Translations under genes and position numbers: made by a program | In this document: one piece after another, positions 26,985-36,660 of the stretch | Numbering within the stretch: position 1 is the first letter of the stretch | How the letters are laid out: each line of letters starts with the position of its first letter | Assembly (NCBI GenBank): GCA_002702655.1 | Contig: PABB01000008.1 | Span: forward strand, 95,167-159,166 | Source: Planctomycetaceae bacterium | GTDB taxonomy: Bacteria; Planctomycetota; Planctomycetia; Pirellulales; Lacipirellulaceae | Length of the DNA stretch: 64,000 bases | Direction: 5' to 3' | Notes under the pieces: generated by a model | Database searches by the model: none | The model's input: the letters and a program-made list of their open reading frames with translations, nothing else | What the model was told of the DNA's origin: nothing

Positions 26985-27935
26985 ATGGAGTTGATCGTAC
27001 TTGCGCTGCTGTTGTCTGGCATGCCCGCTGACGATGCAGCGTCTCCGGCAACCTCCACCGGCGTCATCCGGGGCGTCGTTCTCGACGGAACGCACTCCGG
27101 CGAGGCGCTGGCGGGGGCGGACGTCATACTGCGTGCCAGCGTGGCCGGCGAGTTGGTGCCAGTGGGGCAAACCCAGACGGACCGATATGGCCGGTTTTCC
27201 TTTGTCGAGGTGCCTCTCAATCCAGACATCGTCTACTTGCCTGGGGCCAACCGCGACGGAGTTCACTATCCAGGGCGGAGAGTCCGGCTTGACTCCGATC
27301 GACGTGTCGCGGACGTGCAAGTCGTCGCGTACTCCGCGGTCGACGCGCCGTGTCCCTTGGTGGCTGACCGGCACGAGTTCGATCTGACCGTGGACGGTCA
27401 AACCTTGATTGTCTCGGAGACTTTGGAGATTTCCAATCCGACTCTTGCGACCTTCGTCGGGCGGCCGATGAGTGGCGGAGCGCCCGTGACGCTCTGCCTG
27501 TCAATTCCCCCCGACTTCGACCGCGTCACGTTCGACAGAGAATTCTACGGCCGGCGGTTTCACATCGTCGACCGCAAGCCGGTGACGGATATGCCGTGGT
27601 TGCCGGGCAAGCAGGAGTTGCGCTTCACCTATCGCGTTCCTCTCGCGGAGACCGCAGGCAAGTACCATCGCCCTCTCGATATCCCTGCCGCAGAGGTCCG
27701 CGTCCGCATGTCGGGTCCCTTGGCCGCCCAGGTCGCCTGCAATCTGCCGCTTACCGTCTCTTCAGATTCCGATCGCCTTGAATATGCTTCGAATGATGGG
27801 CGCTTGCTCGAGCGCTTCGCTCTGGACGTTCAGGTGGGCGATCTTCCGAATTCCTGGTTGCGCTACGGCCGTTGGACTGCTCTGGGAATCTTGGCGGCGC
27901 TGACAACCGTGACGCTCATTGCCTATCGCCGCTGA
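26985..27935 (+). CDS. Exported protein with carboxypeptidase-regulatory-like domain, linked to ccm genes
   Basis: The 316-residue protein has a short signal peptide (MELIVLALLLSGMPA), a beta-sandwich domain at about residues 25-115 (GVIRGVVLDGTHSGEALAGADVILR), typical of the carboxypeptidase regulatory-like/CNA-B folds, a second beta-rich domain at about 125-285, and a C-terminal membrane segment (about 291-313) with a short cytoplasmic RR end. It follows ccmD by 46 bases on the same strand and is probably cotranscribed. It might handle apocytochromes or occupy the place of CcmH/CcmG, but it has no CXXC motif; this is a guess from position only. I do not recognise a named family for the whole protein. 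Confidence 0.8.
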   Translation: MELIVLALLLSGMPADDAASPATSTGVIRGVVLDGTHSGEALAGADVILRASVAGELVPVGQTQTDRYGRFSFVEVPLNPDIVYLPGANRDGVHYPGRRVRLDSDRRVADVQVVAYSAVDAPCPLVADRHEFDLTVDGQTLIVSETLEISNPTLATFVGRPMSGGAPVTLCLSIPPDFDRVTFDREFYGRRFHIVDRKPVTDMPWLPGKQELRFTYRVPLAETAGKYHRPLDIPAAEVRVRMSGPLAAQVACNLPLTVSSDSDRLEYASNDGRLLERFALDVQVGDLPNSWLRYGRWTALGILAALTTVTLIAYRR

Positions 27936-28514
27936 CCTGGCGCGCCTGTCGTCACGCGCACAACTGGGAATCGTTTGAGGTTCCGACGGGTGGCGTAAGC
28001 CTTCAGTTGCTGCGCAGCGCCTGGGAACACGTCTTGAGAAGCCGCTTGTTGCGTCGGCGACGGGGCCGCGTGGCAGGCAGCGCGGTTCTTGGAGGGCAAG
28101 GTCCAGGAGCGGCGAGCCGCCCTCGGCCGGTGCTCATCAGTTTTCGCTTTCAGGAATTCGCCGGCGACAGCGTCCGCCCCAGGATGTCGGCCGCCCGCCC
28201 GGGCGGCTGACTAATTGGCCCCGAGACAGACGCCCTCGTCGTCCATTCACGAATTCCCGATGACGGGAGTCTCCGGGATGCGCCCCTCAACGCCCCCTTA
28301 CGGAACGCGAGGTTGGACGCTTTGGTCCGCCGGTGATTCGCAGAGTGACAACACGGCGTTCGGTGATTACCATCGATAGCTGACAAGTCTCCCTGGCGAC
28401 CTGCGGACAGGCGTGTCCAGTGGGGTATTGCCAAAGGGTTCCCCGGTTGCCTGTCGACAAATTCTGCTGCGGACGACCGCCGCCTCCCGTCATGGCAACG
28501 CGAAGGTCACTGAG
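27936..28514. other. Intergenic stretch upstream of the octahaem gene
   Basis: No convincing gene, terminator or RNA is seen. The octahaem frame remains open upstream to 28413, without a better start. Confidence 0.5.
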
Positions 28515-29564
28515 ATGACGAAGCAACGTATTCGAAAGCTGGTTGGGGTTGTTCCGCTGGCGGTGTGTTGCTTTTTGCTGCAACTTGCCGGCGCGGCGTC
28601 AGAAGACGATTCCACTTCGTTGCCGGGCGAGATCACGCCTGAGGCCGCGGCAGCCGCCGAAGCCGGGGATGCAGTTCAGGCAACCAGTCATGAATACGTT
28701 GGCGCCAAGAAGTGTTTCATCTGTCATCGCCCAGAGACGAAGACGTGGTCTGAATCGGAGCATGCGCGACCAGCCGCTGACGTGTTAGGGGGCTATCATG
28801 ACGATCCGGCGTGTCAGAAATGCCACGTCACGGGTTTTGGGGAACCGAGCGGTTTCACCGCGAACACGGACAAAGATCTCCATTTGGTCGGTTGCGAGTC
28901 GTGTCATGGGCCGGGTTCCGGGCATATTGCGGCGGCTGAGCGGTTTGTATTGGCGATGCCTGGAGAGGAAGATCAGATCGCCCAGGAAATGCGGGACGCG
29001 ATCATCAAATCTCCTGACGACGCCACGTGTATGCAGTGCCATCAAACGCAAGCTCACCAGCCTCACCCAAGCTACGCTGGTCAGACCACGGAGGCAATTC
29101 TGGGCCGGCCAGTTGGTCAGTGCATTCCGGCGACGGCCGTTGCGTCGTTACCTGGTCGTTCTGTCTCGCGCTACAGCATCAAGACGTGCGGCGGGTGTCA
29201 TTATGATCAATACAAGCAATGGAGCACGGGCGGGCATGCCGATTTGGCGGCAAAGTTGTCCGCTAGTCATGCCAGCGATCCGACCTGCCAAGGTTGCCAT
29301 CCGGCCGCAGGGCAAACAGCGATTACGCTAGCCGCGAACGGTCAGTCGATCGAGGACGTCATCGGCGCGGCATGCGAGAATTGTCACGGGCCAGGGCTCG
29401 GACACATCAACTTCAACAAGCAGTTTGTGGCTTGCCCGCCGCTGGGACGCCAACTGGAACAGGCAGCTCGCGACTCGATTCGACTCGGTAAACCGACGAG
29501 TACCTGCGTGAAGTGCCATTCTGCCCAAGGCCACAAGGTCCACCCGGCGATCGAAGAGAAGTAG
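28515..29564 (+). CDS. Octahaem cytochrome made of two tandem c554-like modules
   Basis: The 349-residue exported protein has a signal peptide (about residues 1-27), an acidic linker, and eight CXXCH motifs in two blocks of four: CFICH, CQKCH, CESCH, CMQCH and then CGGCH, CQGCH, CENCH, CVKCH. Each block repeats the order C-x-x-CH..., CH(V/P)..., CE(S/N)CHGPG(S/L)GHI..., C-x-x-CH...AQ(A/G)H. This is the pattern of the tetrahaem protein at 20786-21340, so it is a tandem duplication of that module. It is likely a periplasmic electron carrier or reductase subunit. ATG 28515 has AAGG upstream and gives a good signal peptide. It lies downstream of the ccm cluster, same strand. Confidence 0.92.
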   Translation: MTKQRIRKLVGVVPLAVCCFLLQLAGAASEDDSTSLPGEITPEAAAAAEAGDAVQATSHEYVGAKKCFICHRPETKTWSESEHARPAADVLGGYHDDPACQKCHVTGFGEPSGFTANTDKDLHLVGCESCHGPGSGHIAAAERFVLAMPGEEDQIAQEMRDAIIKSPDDATCMQCHQTQAHQPHPSYAGQTTEAILGRPVGQCIPATAVASLPGRSVSRYSIKTCGGCHYDQYKQWSTGGHADLAAKLSASHASDPTCQGCHPAAGQTAITLAANGQSIEDVIGAACENCHGPGLGHINFNKQFVACPPLGRQLEQAARDSIRLGKPTSTCVKCHSAQGHKVHPAIEEK

Positions 29565-30058
29565 GCCGCCGTCTGCAAATCTTAATGCACGCTTCAGACG
29601 TGACGCGCCGGTTTCAAGCAAGACGCTATGGCTCGACTTTGTGCAAGTCCAGCTGCCGTGAGTCTTCTTCCCGTGTCAAGTGATGCAAGGCACCTGACCT
29701 TTTGCCGGTGATCCGCGTATTCCCGGCGGCGCCCAGATCGGGCCAAGCCCGCCGCGACGGGCTGCTTTTGTCAAGTTGCGCACATTCCGTTCGGGCAAGC
29801 CGAGTGATGGGGAGCGTGCCGCCCGCGACCGCATGCGATGGGCGCAAGTATGGAGTTGCGTGGGATTCTGCGGTGTCGGCGACGCCGATCGGCGCGGTCG
29901 TCCGTGCCTTCTCGGCCCGTTCCGAGTCTTGCCAAGCCGCCGCTCGGCCATGCTTCACTCAGCGCGGCACGACGTCCAGACCGCTCACAGGTCCGGCTGC
30001 GATCCAACGAACGACGCTCCGAGTCAACGCTTGGGCATCGCTTGAATAAGGATTCGTC
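29565..30058. other. Intergenic stretch between convergent genes
   Basis: It lies between the convergent octahaem gene and the lipoprotein gene. Frames here overlap on both strands and are Arg/Ser-rich. I see no clear hairpin with a T tract. Confidence 0.5.
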
Positions 30059-31174
30059 TTAATCCGCAAAGCGGATCGATTCGAGGAAATCCTGAAAGGC
30101 AGCGCTCTGCTGCTCAATCAACTCAGCATCTCCCAGCATTTTGACGAACCAGACTTCCGGGTCGCGAACGACCATCGCGGCCAGCATGGACTCGGCGGGC
30201 GTGTCTCCTGCAGGCGCGACCAGTTTCACTTGGCTGCCGGCGATCCCGTCGATCTCAACCGGCTGGATTATTTGCTCCCAATTCTCGTCCGCAGGCAAGC
30301 CAATCTGTCCCCCCCAGCGGCGGACATTGGCGACGACGTTGGTGACTTGAGGGCCGCCAGAAGCAAGCAGCCTGCTGACGGTCAGCTCGGCTGTCAGGTC
30401 TCCCGCGTTCATTGTGAACGCGGCCCGACGCATCGAAGTGACCTGCCCCGGTTGCCATCCGATGGGGGCCTTGTAGGACAGCCGGGAACCCGTCGGAGTG
30501 GATGCCGTGCGCGGAGGATGACCGGGCGGCAGGCTCCCGCTTGTTCCCAGCATGCCGCTGTGGGGATTGGCGGCTTCGATCGCTCCGGCCAACTCGATGA
30601 TCTTGGCCGGACCAGCGGCAGTCGCGATTGGCTTTGTGAGATTGAGGACCGTTTCACGGGGCAAACGCTCCTGACCTAGCTGACGTAGCCAGCGATCGAC
30701 ATTGGACTGCAAAAAATCGTTCCATTCCCCCATCATCGGCAGGGACGACACCGTCATTTCCAGGTCTCCCTCTGGGTCCGGGATCACGAGAGTGGCGTAC
30801 CGCATTTCTGCTGGCGCGCCTTCTTGCCAACCCTCGGGCAGCAGCCACGTGACCGGTTTGTCGTCGCCATCCCCCTTGTCGACTTGAGCGAGAAACTCCA
30901 GGCACTCCTCGCGGTGACGATCGACTGCAGCAGCCTTTGCCGCCAGCTTGAAGAACCACACTTGGCCGTCAATCGGCACCATGGCGACCAGGATTCGGTC
31001 GAGTTCCGCTTTGACCTTCTGAGGATCCAAAGAGCCCCGCGGGGGGCGGGTGCGATCGACTTCGTACGTGGAAATCTGATCCTGCGGGCCACAGGCAACG
31101 AACAGCAGGCTCAGCGTAAGAACCGTCGCGAATCGCCAACGAACCGAGACCGCCTTGAAATTTGTTTGGGACAT
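30059..31174 (-). CDS. Hypothetical lipoprotein
   Basis: The 371-residue protein has a lipoprotein signal (VLTLSLLFVACGP, lipidated Cys at about residue 28) and is then a soluble extracytoplasmic protein with two similar halves. Both contain a segment that ends in a repeated pattern (VWFFKLAAKAAAVDRHREECLEFL in the first half; VWFVKMLGDAELIEQQSAAFQDFL in the second), suggesting an internal duplication. I know no named family. Planctomycete genomes often have such a lipoprotein near ccm genes, so a role linked to cytochromes is possible but not shown. ATG 31172-31174 is chosen for its signal peptide; the frame extends 35 codons further upstream. Confidence 0.85.
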   Translation of the reverse strand: MSQTNFKAVSVRWRFATVLTLSLLFVACGPQDQISTYEVDRTRPPRGSLDPQKVKAELDRILVAMVPIDGQVWFFKLAAKAAAVDRHREECLEFLAQVDKGDGDDKPVTWLLPEGWQEGAPAEMRYATLVIPDPEGDLEMTVSSLPMMGEWNDFLQSNVDRWLRQLGQERLPRETVLNLTKPIATAAGPAKIIELAGAIEAANPHSGMLGTSGSLPPGHPPRTASTPTGSRLSYKAPIGWQPGQVTSMRRAAFTMNAGDLTAELTVSRLLASGGPQVTNVVANVRRWGGQIGLPADENWEQIIQPVEIDGIAGSQVKLVAPAGDTPAESMLAAMVVRDPEVWFVKMLGDAELIEQQSAAFQDFLESIRFAD

Positions 31175-32224
31175 TGCAGACGCCAGAAGGTGTGGCAGGA
31201 GCTGACAGCGAATGGTGAGTGTGACCGAACTCTCTCCTGTTGGCAACATGATCGCAAGCGTCCCGGAAGCCCTCGCCACAGGCCGCCGTTGCGGGCGGAA
31301 CGGTCCGCTCGCAACGAGGTTTCTTCAGATTACTGCAGCTCCGGCCGAGGCCGGAGCGGACTCCCCGCAGAACTGACGCCAGCTGGCATGCAGTTCGCGG
31401 CGGAGCTGGCTGATGCAACCGGTCGAGAGGCGGACCCGCTGGCGTGAGTCGCTGCGAACGCTCCGCGGCGACGGCGCGGCCGGGGATGCTGAGCGACTCC
31501 ACGGCGCAGCCGCAGACCCGTCTCGCCATGCGGTGCGACGCCGGCGCGGTTGAGGGGGCGCACGGCCGGCCGCCGGACGTTCTGTTTTCAGGGCGTTGCC
31601 CAGGCGTGCCGTCCTGTCCCTCCGTGCAGCTGGCTCGAATCCGTGCGCCGGACGGGCCTTCAAGAAGCCCGACTTGGGGGCTGTCAGACTCGGCGGTTGC
31701 GTCCTCATCGCGCTGTTGACCGAATCGGTCGGCGCAACGGTCGCGATCGCCGCGGCCGCGCTGATCGAGCGGCAGCAGATTGACGCCGATTCTTTTGGTG
31801 CGGCAGATTTGAGAACGGACATCCGCAGTCAATTCCCACCTCGTAGTAGGTCGTACCGTGGGCTTCCCCCGATTTCCGTGCCAGCCTGAATGAGAGAATC
31901 TGGGGTTAAGGGATCGCTGCCGCTCCGCAGCGGGGCAGACGACGATGGCATCGTCGCTGCGCCTGCCTTCTCTACGAATGCAAACGCCGCCGCCCTCGGC
32001 ACGGAGTCGTGATCGCGGCGGTGATCGCATCAGCCTAGTTGCCTTCGCGCTTCAGGTTTTGCGGGACGACGCGACGTGCCTCGAATCTCGTCTTCGTTGT
32101 CACTACAATAGAGAGTCGTGCGAAGCAAAAAGTTCTGACGCTGTCGTGATCTCCACACGCAGTCGGCGACCGAAGACTGCTGCTTCGAACAACGCCGGGA
32201 TCTCCGATAAGGAGGGGCAAGACG
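31175..32224. other. Intergenic stretch with one repeat copy
   Basis: No supported gene. It holds copy 2 of the GGGCTTCCCCCGAT repeat. Open frames (for example 31325-31822 minus) are low-complexity Arg/Ala/Ser/Pro. Confidence 0.5.
31859..31909 (+). repeat. Dispersed short repeat, copy 2 (core GGGCTTCCCCCGAT)
   Basis: GGGCTTCCCCCGATTTCCG is followed by GCCAGCCTGAATGAGAGAATC and TGGGGTTAAG. It aligns over about 50 bases with copy 1 at 3009-3061, including the AGAGAATCT tail, and over about 34 bases with copy 3 at 47831-47864. Confidence 0.6.
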
Positions 32225-32800
32225 ATGACCAGGGAGAGGCCGAAGTACCGTTACCGCGTCGACGCCCGCGACGTGATCGTCAGCGTCGATTCCTGGTGGC
32301 TAGCGTTTGCCAGGGAAAACGGCGCCCCGGAGCTCACCGCCGAGCGCGTCGTGGGTCGTTCGCTGTGGGATTACGTCGAAGGCGGCGAGGTGCAGCGCAC
32401 GTACCGCGCGCTTCACGACCGAATTCGCGCGACCAAGACGTGCGCCGCCGCTTCGTACCGCTGCGACTCGCCAACCTTGCGGCGCGACATGCAATTGACG
32501 ATCACGCCGTCCACGGACGGCTGTCTCCAATATGAAAGCGTCATCGTCCGCGTGACCCCGGCGCCGTACGTGGGCCTGTTCGACGCCGTTCGTCCCCGCA
32601 GCAAGTCCGTGCTCACCGTTTGCAGCCACTGCAGACGCGCCTTGCTTGAACCGCACGGCTGGCTCGATCCGGACGCCGTCAGCGACCGGTTGCAGAGAGC
32701 AAGTCGTTGGCGGTGGCCTCAAATCCGACATGTGCTGTGCCCCAACTGCTCCAAGTCGCTGGGCGCCGTACCGGCCGGACCGGCCGCCGCCGCCGACTAG
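32225..32800 (+). CDS. PAS-like domain protein with a C-terminal zinc-ribbon-like CxxC pair
   Basis: The 191-residue cytoplasmic protein starts with a strong AGGAGGGGC ribosome-binding site. The N-terminal part (about residues 10-110) reads like a PAS sensor domain: VDARDVIVSVDSWWLAFAREN, then VVGRSLWDYVEG and a beta-rich end. A C-terminal part has CSHC at about 133 and CPNC at about 172, a spacing that would suit one metal site. There is no kinase, cyclase or DNA-binding domain, so it may be a stand-alone sensor or adaptor that signals to a partner. Function unknown. Confidence 0.85.
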   Translation: MTRERPKYRYRVDARDVIVSVDSWWLAFARENGAPELTAERVVGRSLWDYVEGGEVQRTYRALHDRIRATKTCAAASYRCDSPTLRRDMQLTITPSTDGCLQYESVIVRVTPAPYVGLFDAVRPRSKSVLTVCSHCRRALLEPHGWLDPDAVSDRLQRASRWRWPQIRHVLCPNCSKSLGAVPAGPAAAAD

Positions 32801-33225
32801 TCCTCCATCAAGCGGCCGCGGTGACTTGATTGATCGCGTCGTCGAAGCGCAGGCGGTCGGGAGTACACGGCGAGATCGTCAGCATGTTTGGTCTCGCTGA
32901 AACCGGCGGAACGCGATCCGCCACGGATATCGACCTGCCGAGCCGCTCGAATACGACACGCCGAACGCCAAGTGTCGGGCTCGCTCTGTGAACATTTCAC
33001 GTTCGGCCGGTCGATCGCAACTTTTCAGCCCCTCAGATTCCACTCGCAGCGCAGCTGATTGACGACCGGCGTCGACGGGCTGCCGCGTCGCCCAAGCGTC
33101 TCATCAACTCGCAACGTGCTGAGAGACGCGTGAACTCTGCCTTGTTTTGCGGCGAATCGCATATAATCGGGAGAACGAGATGCGTGATCTGCGAGTCAAC
33201 CGATCGTCAGCGGGAGGGCAAAGCG
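32801..33225. other. Intergenic stretch upstream of the large secreted-protein gene
   Basis: It contains the 17-base motif at 33102-33118 that recurs upstream of hflK, and a TATAAT hexamer at about 33163. A partner -35 (GCCTTG or TGCCTT, 17-18 bases upstream) is weak. Confidence 0.4.
33102..33118 (+). promoter_or_regulatory. Shared 17-base motif upstream of a gene, copy 1
   Basis: CATCAACTCGCAACGTG lies 108 bases before the ATG at 33226 and about 45 bases before a TATAAT. A near-identical CATCAACCCGCAACGTG lies at 40519-40535, right before a TATAAT upstream of hflK. It may be a binding site or the relic of a repeat; function is not known. Confidence 0.35.
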
Positions 33226-36132
33226 ATGGCCAATCAGGGGGGATTTAGCACACGGTATTTCGGTGGCCTTCTGCTATTCGCCTTGGCCGGCGTTGTGCGG
33301 GCGGATGCGTTGCCGTTTGATCAAGCCGTCGAGACCTACCATGACTCGGAGTCGGGGGTTACGGTGTTCGCCCTGCGATTGGAGCAGCCGTTCTTGGCGG
33401 GCGAGTTCGAACGGAGCAACTATCTTCGACTGAAGCCGCTCGACAAGAACGCTTGGTTGGTCTATCCCCGGGAAACGCGGTTTGAACAAAAGCACGCCGA
33501 GTTCTACGGTCGCCTCCGGCGTACGGATGCCGACGCCAATGTCGCGGTGCTCACCCTGTCTTATGAAGTCGTCTCCGAGAATCTCGACGGTTCTCGCAAA
33601 GTCGATGTTCGCGAGGCGCAGATCGAGATTCCAATCCCCGCGCAGGACGGCGGTTCGGATCGCCTCTACAAAGACTGGGCCCGGCGGCAGAACGCTCATT
33701 TCGCCGAGCTGCTGCGGTACTATCCCGAGAACAGCTTCTTGGAATACGTACTGCTGCAGTCGAAGGCTCGCTACGGAGTCGATCCGCCGCCGCTGCCCGG
33801 CGCCACGCCGAGTGCGGGCGAAAATGACCTGAGCCTGTACCACACCTTCGGCGGCGGTTTGGCCGTCCAGCAGTCGTTGCAACGCGAGGTGCTCGGGCGC
33901 GGCGCGCGTTCGGACGACTTGACGGTCCATATCAGCAGGCTGACGCCGCCGGACCTGCGGTCGCTGGACTATGAAACGCGCTTGGAGCGGCAACGCGAAG
34001 ACGGTCGCGAGCCGCGCCCCAACGAGGCAACGCGGTTGATTCCGGCCGACCAGTACTTTCTGCAATTCCAATCCATGGGAGCGGTCAACGAACTCATGAC
34101 GCTCTCCGAGCAATGGGGCGCGAATCTGTTGCGGATGTTCCAGGTGTCGGCACGGGACCACCATCTCAAGGAGAAATACCAAGACCAGCTCGGGTTGTGG
34201 CACGACGATTTGGACCAGCTGTTTGCGGACGAAGCGATTGCCGAGTTCGCCGTCACCGGCTCAGACTTCTTCATCGCGGAAGGAACCGACGTGACGCTGT
34301 TGTTGCGGCTCCGCCGCCCCGCGGCGGTCCGCGCGGTTCTAGACGCCCGACTGAGCGAAGCGCAGCAAAGATGGCCGGAGATCGCGCAGCGCGAATTCAA
34401 CTACCGGGGCCGTCAAGTGGCGGCTCGTTACACGCCGGACCGCACCGTGAGTTCGTTTGTCGTCTTTCTGGACGACTACGCGGTGGTGTCCAACAGTCAT
34501 CGGGCGATCCGCCGCGTGATTGACACGGCCTTGCAGCAGACGGAGTCGCTCTACGACCAACTCGACTACCAATACGTGACGACGTTGTTTCCGCCGGAAG
34601 CGAGCGGCGACGCGTCGTACCTGTACTGTTCCGAGGCGTTTCTCAAGCGATTGGCAAGCCCACAGTTCAAGATTGCCGAGAAGAGGCGTCGGCAAGCGTT
34701 CACCAACTTGGTGATGCTGAACAATGCTTCGCTCTTCTATCGCCTCGAACACGGCCGCTCGCCTGACACGCTGAGCGATCTGGTCGACGGCGACTTTGTC
34801 GACTTGTCGCGAATCGTCGATCCTGCCGGCGGGGCCTATGCATTCGACGCTGCCAAAGACACGGCAACGAGTTCCGTCTACAACAGGATCAAGTACCTGA
34901 CGCCCATCATGGAACTGGACGTCCTGAATGTTTCGGAGCAGGAGCGCCGCGAGTACGAAGAGTACAAGCGACGGTACGAAGCGGTCTGGCGGCCCTACTT
35001 CGACCCCGTTGCGCTGCGGATCACCGCTCGAGCGAATTCGGTCAAATTGGAAACGTTGGTTCTCCCCTTCGCCAACAGCGGCGCCTACGTAGCCCTGCAA
35101 CAGATGGTTGACGCCCAGCCGCAGCCATTCGAGTTCGCCCAGACGGCCGCTTCGGCCGTCGCCTCGTTCGCTGTCGTCCCGGGACGGCAGCGGATTGGAG
35201 AATTTCTGCGTCGCGTGCCAGGCGTCTCGCAAACCTTGGAGGCCGACCCGACGCTCACCGACCTGTCCTGGCTCGGCGATCGGATCAGTCTGCACTTCTG
35301 CGACGACGATACGATCCTGGAGATCGATCCGCTGCGGCTGAAGCCTTTGAACGGTTTCTTCCCGGCTTCCATTGAGCAGCAAGGCCTTGTCGCCGCGGCC
35401 GTCACCGCCACAAATCTGCCGGTTTGTTTGACAGTCGCCGTGGATGACGAAGCGAAAGCGAAGCGGTTTCTTGAGCAACTCGCCTCAAAAGTCTTTCTGC
35501 AAAGCGAACCCGGCGCTGATTTCGCGCCGCAGCTCGATGCTTATCGGCTGCCAGACTATGCCGGGCGCGAGATTTACGTGTTCTCGGTTCAGTTTTATGC
35601 AGCGAAGTTGCGGCTCTATTTGGCGCTCGTTGACGGTCGTTTGGCGGCGGCGACCGATCGCGATGCGCTCCGCCAGTTGATCGACGCATCCCAGCAGCCT
35701 GCCGCGCATTCGGACGCCGCCCACGCGTGGTTTCGCATTCGGTTTTCCGCTATGGAAGAGTTGAAGAAAGACCTGCACATCTACTGGGCGGAAAAGGCCC
35801 GGCACGCCGCGCATCGCAACGTCATGCCGCTTTACATCCTGACGACGCTGTACGACACGTCGGTGGAGCAAGCCAATGCCATTGCCGACGCGAAATACGG
35901 AGTGACGTATTTCTGTCCGGGGGGCGGGAGATACGTCTACGACGCGGGCCGCGACCAGATCGCCTCCACGGTGTTTGGGAATCGGCGCAACGCTCGCCAA
36001 CAGGTGGCGCTCGACGACAACTCCCCGTTTGCCCGCTTCTTCAACAGCCTCGATGAAATCAGCGTCACGGTGCGTTTCCTGGAGGACGGGTTGTTGGGGA
36101 CCGCGGAGATCAAACGCCATTCACCCGAGTAG
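33226..36132 (+). CDS. Large exported planctomycete protein of unknown function
   Basis: The 968-residue protein has a signal peptide (FGGLLLFALAGVVRADA, about residues 9-28) and no further obvious membrane segment. I see no catalytic motif. Features include VYPRETRFEQKHAEFYGRL in the N-terminal domain, repeated mentions of a self-similar pattern (FVVFLDDYAVVSNSHRAIRRVID and LYLALVDGRLAAATDRDALRQLID), which suggests two related domains of the DUF3352-like kind, and a YAFDAAKDTATSSVYN stretch near 560 that has a counterpart at YVYDAGRDQIASTVFG near 920. So the protein probably arose by internal duplication. GGGAGGGC precedes the ATG at 33226; the frame extends 32 codons upstream. Confidence 0.85.
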   Translation: MANQGGFSTRYFGGLLLFALAGVVRADALPFDQAVETYHDSESGVTVFALRLEQPFLAGEFERSNYLRLKPLDKNAWLVYPRETRFEQKHAEFYGRLRRTDADANVAVLTLSYEVVSENLDGSRKVDVREAQIEIPIPAQDGGSDRLYKDWARRQNAHFAELLRYYPENSFLEYVLLQSKARYGVDPPPLPGATPSAGENDLSLYHTFGGGLAVQQSLQREVLGRGARSDDLTVHISRLTPPDLRSLDYETRLERQREDGREPRPNEATRLIPADQYFLQFQSMGAVNELMTLSEQWGANLLRMFQVSARDHHLKEKYQDQLGLWHDDLDQLFADEAIAEFAVTGSDFFIAEGTDVTLLLRLRRPAAVRAVLDARLSEAQQRWPEIAQREFNYRGRQVAARYTPDRTVSSFVVFLDDYAVVSNSHRAIRRVIDTALQQTESLYDQLDYQYVTTLFPPEASGDASYLYCSEAFLKRLASPQFKIAEKRRRQAFTNLVMLNNASLFYRLEHGRSPDTLSDLVDGDFVDLSRIVDPAGGAYAFDAAKDTATSSVYNRIKYLTPIMELDVLNVSEQERREYEEYKRRYEAVWRPYFDPVALRITARANSVKLETLVLPFANSGAYVALQQMVDAQPQPFEFAQTAASAVASFAVVPGRQRIGEFLRRVPGVSQTLEADPTLTDLSWLGDRISLHFCDDDTILEIDPLRLKPLNGFFPASIEQQGLVAAAVTATNLPVCLTVAVDDEAKAKRFLEQLASKVFLQSEPGADFAPQLDAYRLPDYAGREIYVFSVQFYAAKLRLYLALVDGRLAAATDRDALRQLIDASQQPAAHSDAAHAWFRIRFSAMEELKKDLHIYWAEKARHAAHRNVMPLYILTTLYDTSVEQANAIADAKYGVTYFCPGGGRYVYDAGRDQIASTVFGNRRNARQQVALDDNSPFARFFNSLDEISVTVRFLEDGLLGTAEIKRHSPE

Positions 36133-36449
36133 AAGGAGCTGCTTGCTGTACGCGGACCGTCCTCACCAGAGACGTTGCCCATGCCAGGAAGGGGCGCGTG
36201 CGCGAATCGAATCTCGGCGCGACAAGCCTCGGCGGAGCCGAGGCGTGATCCCGACGCAGATCGCGTCTCCAGCTCGCTGGATGGTGTGACGACGCAGCTC
36301 CCCGGAAGCATTGCCGGCGGCGGGTCTTCTTACTACCAACAGGTCAAAGACTGGTGTCAGAGGTATTTGGGCCGCCTGCCGACTCAACAGGAACTCTGCA
36401 GCTGGCAGAATCATGTGAACGCGGCCAGTCGATTTCCGACGTACAAACG
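36133..36449. other. Intergenic stretch, nothing recognised
   Basis: Open frames on both strands overlap and lack family motifs. It borders the sigma-factor relic. Confidence 0.45.
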
Positions 36450-36660
36450 TACACAGCGTCAATGGACCGCTCACGCGCCCGCAGCAACTGCCGCCGCGCG
36501 ATCTGCTGCAGCCACGCATAGCACGGCGCGCCGTCCCGGCCTGGCAATTGCCCAGATCGCGCGCTGCCATCGTCAACGTTTCCTGAACCACATCCGAGGC
36601 GTTCAATTGCGTTCGGAGGGAAACGGCGATTCTCAAGCGTGCGCAGCGTATGCCGCAGCA
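36450..36660 (-). pseudogene. Frameshifted relic of an ECF-type sigma factor
   Basis: On the minus strand, one frame reads LRTQLNASDVVQETLTMAARDLG (about 36612-36550), which matches region 2 of planctomycete ECF sigma factors (LDPSDVVQQTLLEAHRDL). The expected continuation, YAWLQQIARRQLLRARERSIDA, is found in another frame at about 36520-36455. The two parts need a frame change, and no region 4 (DNA-binding helix) follows, so the gene is broken and truncated. Recognition of the family is from memory, but the two pieces in the correct order make it convincing. Confidence 0.7.
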
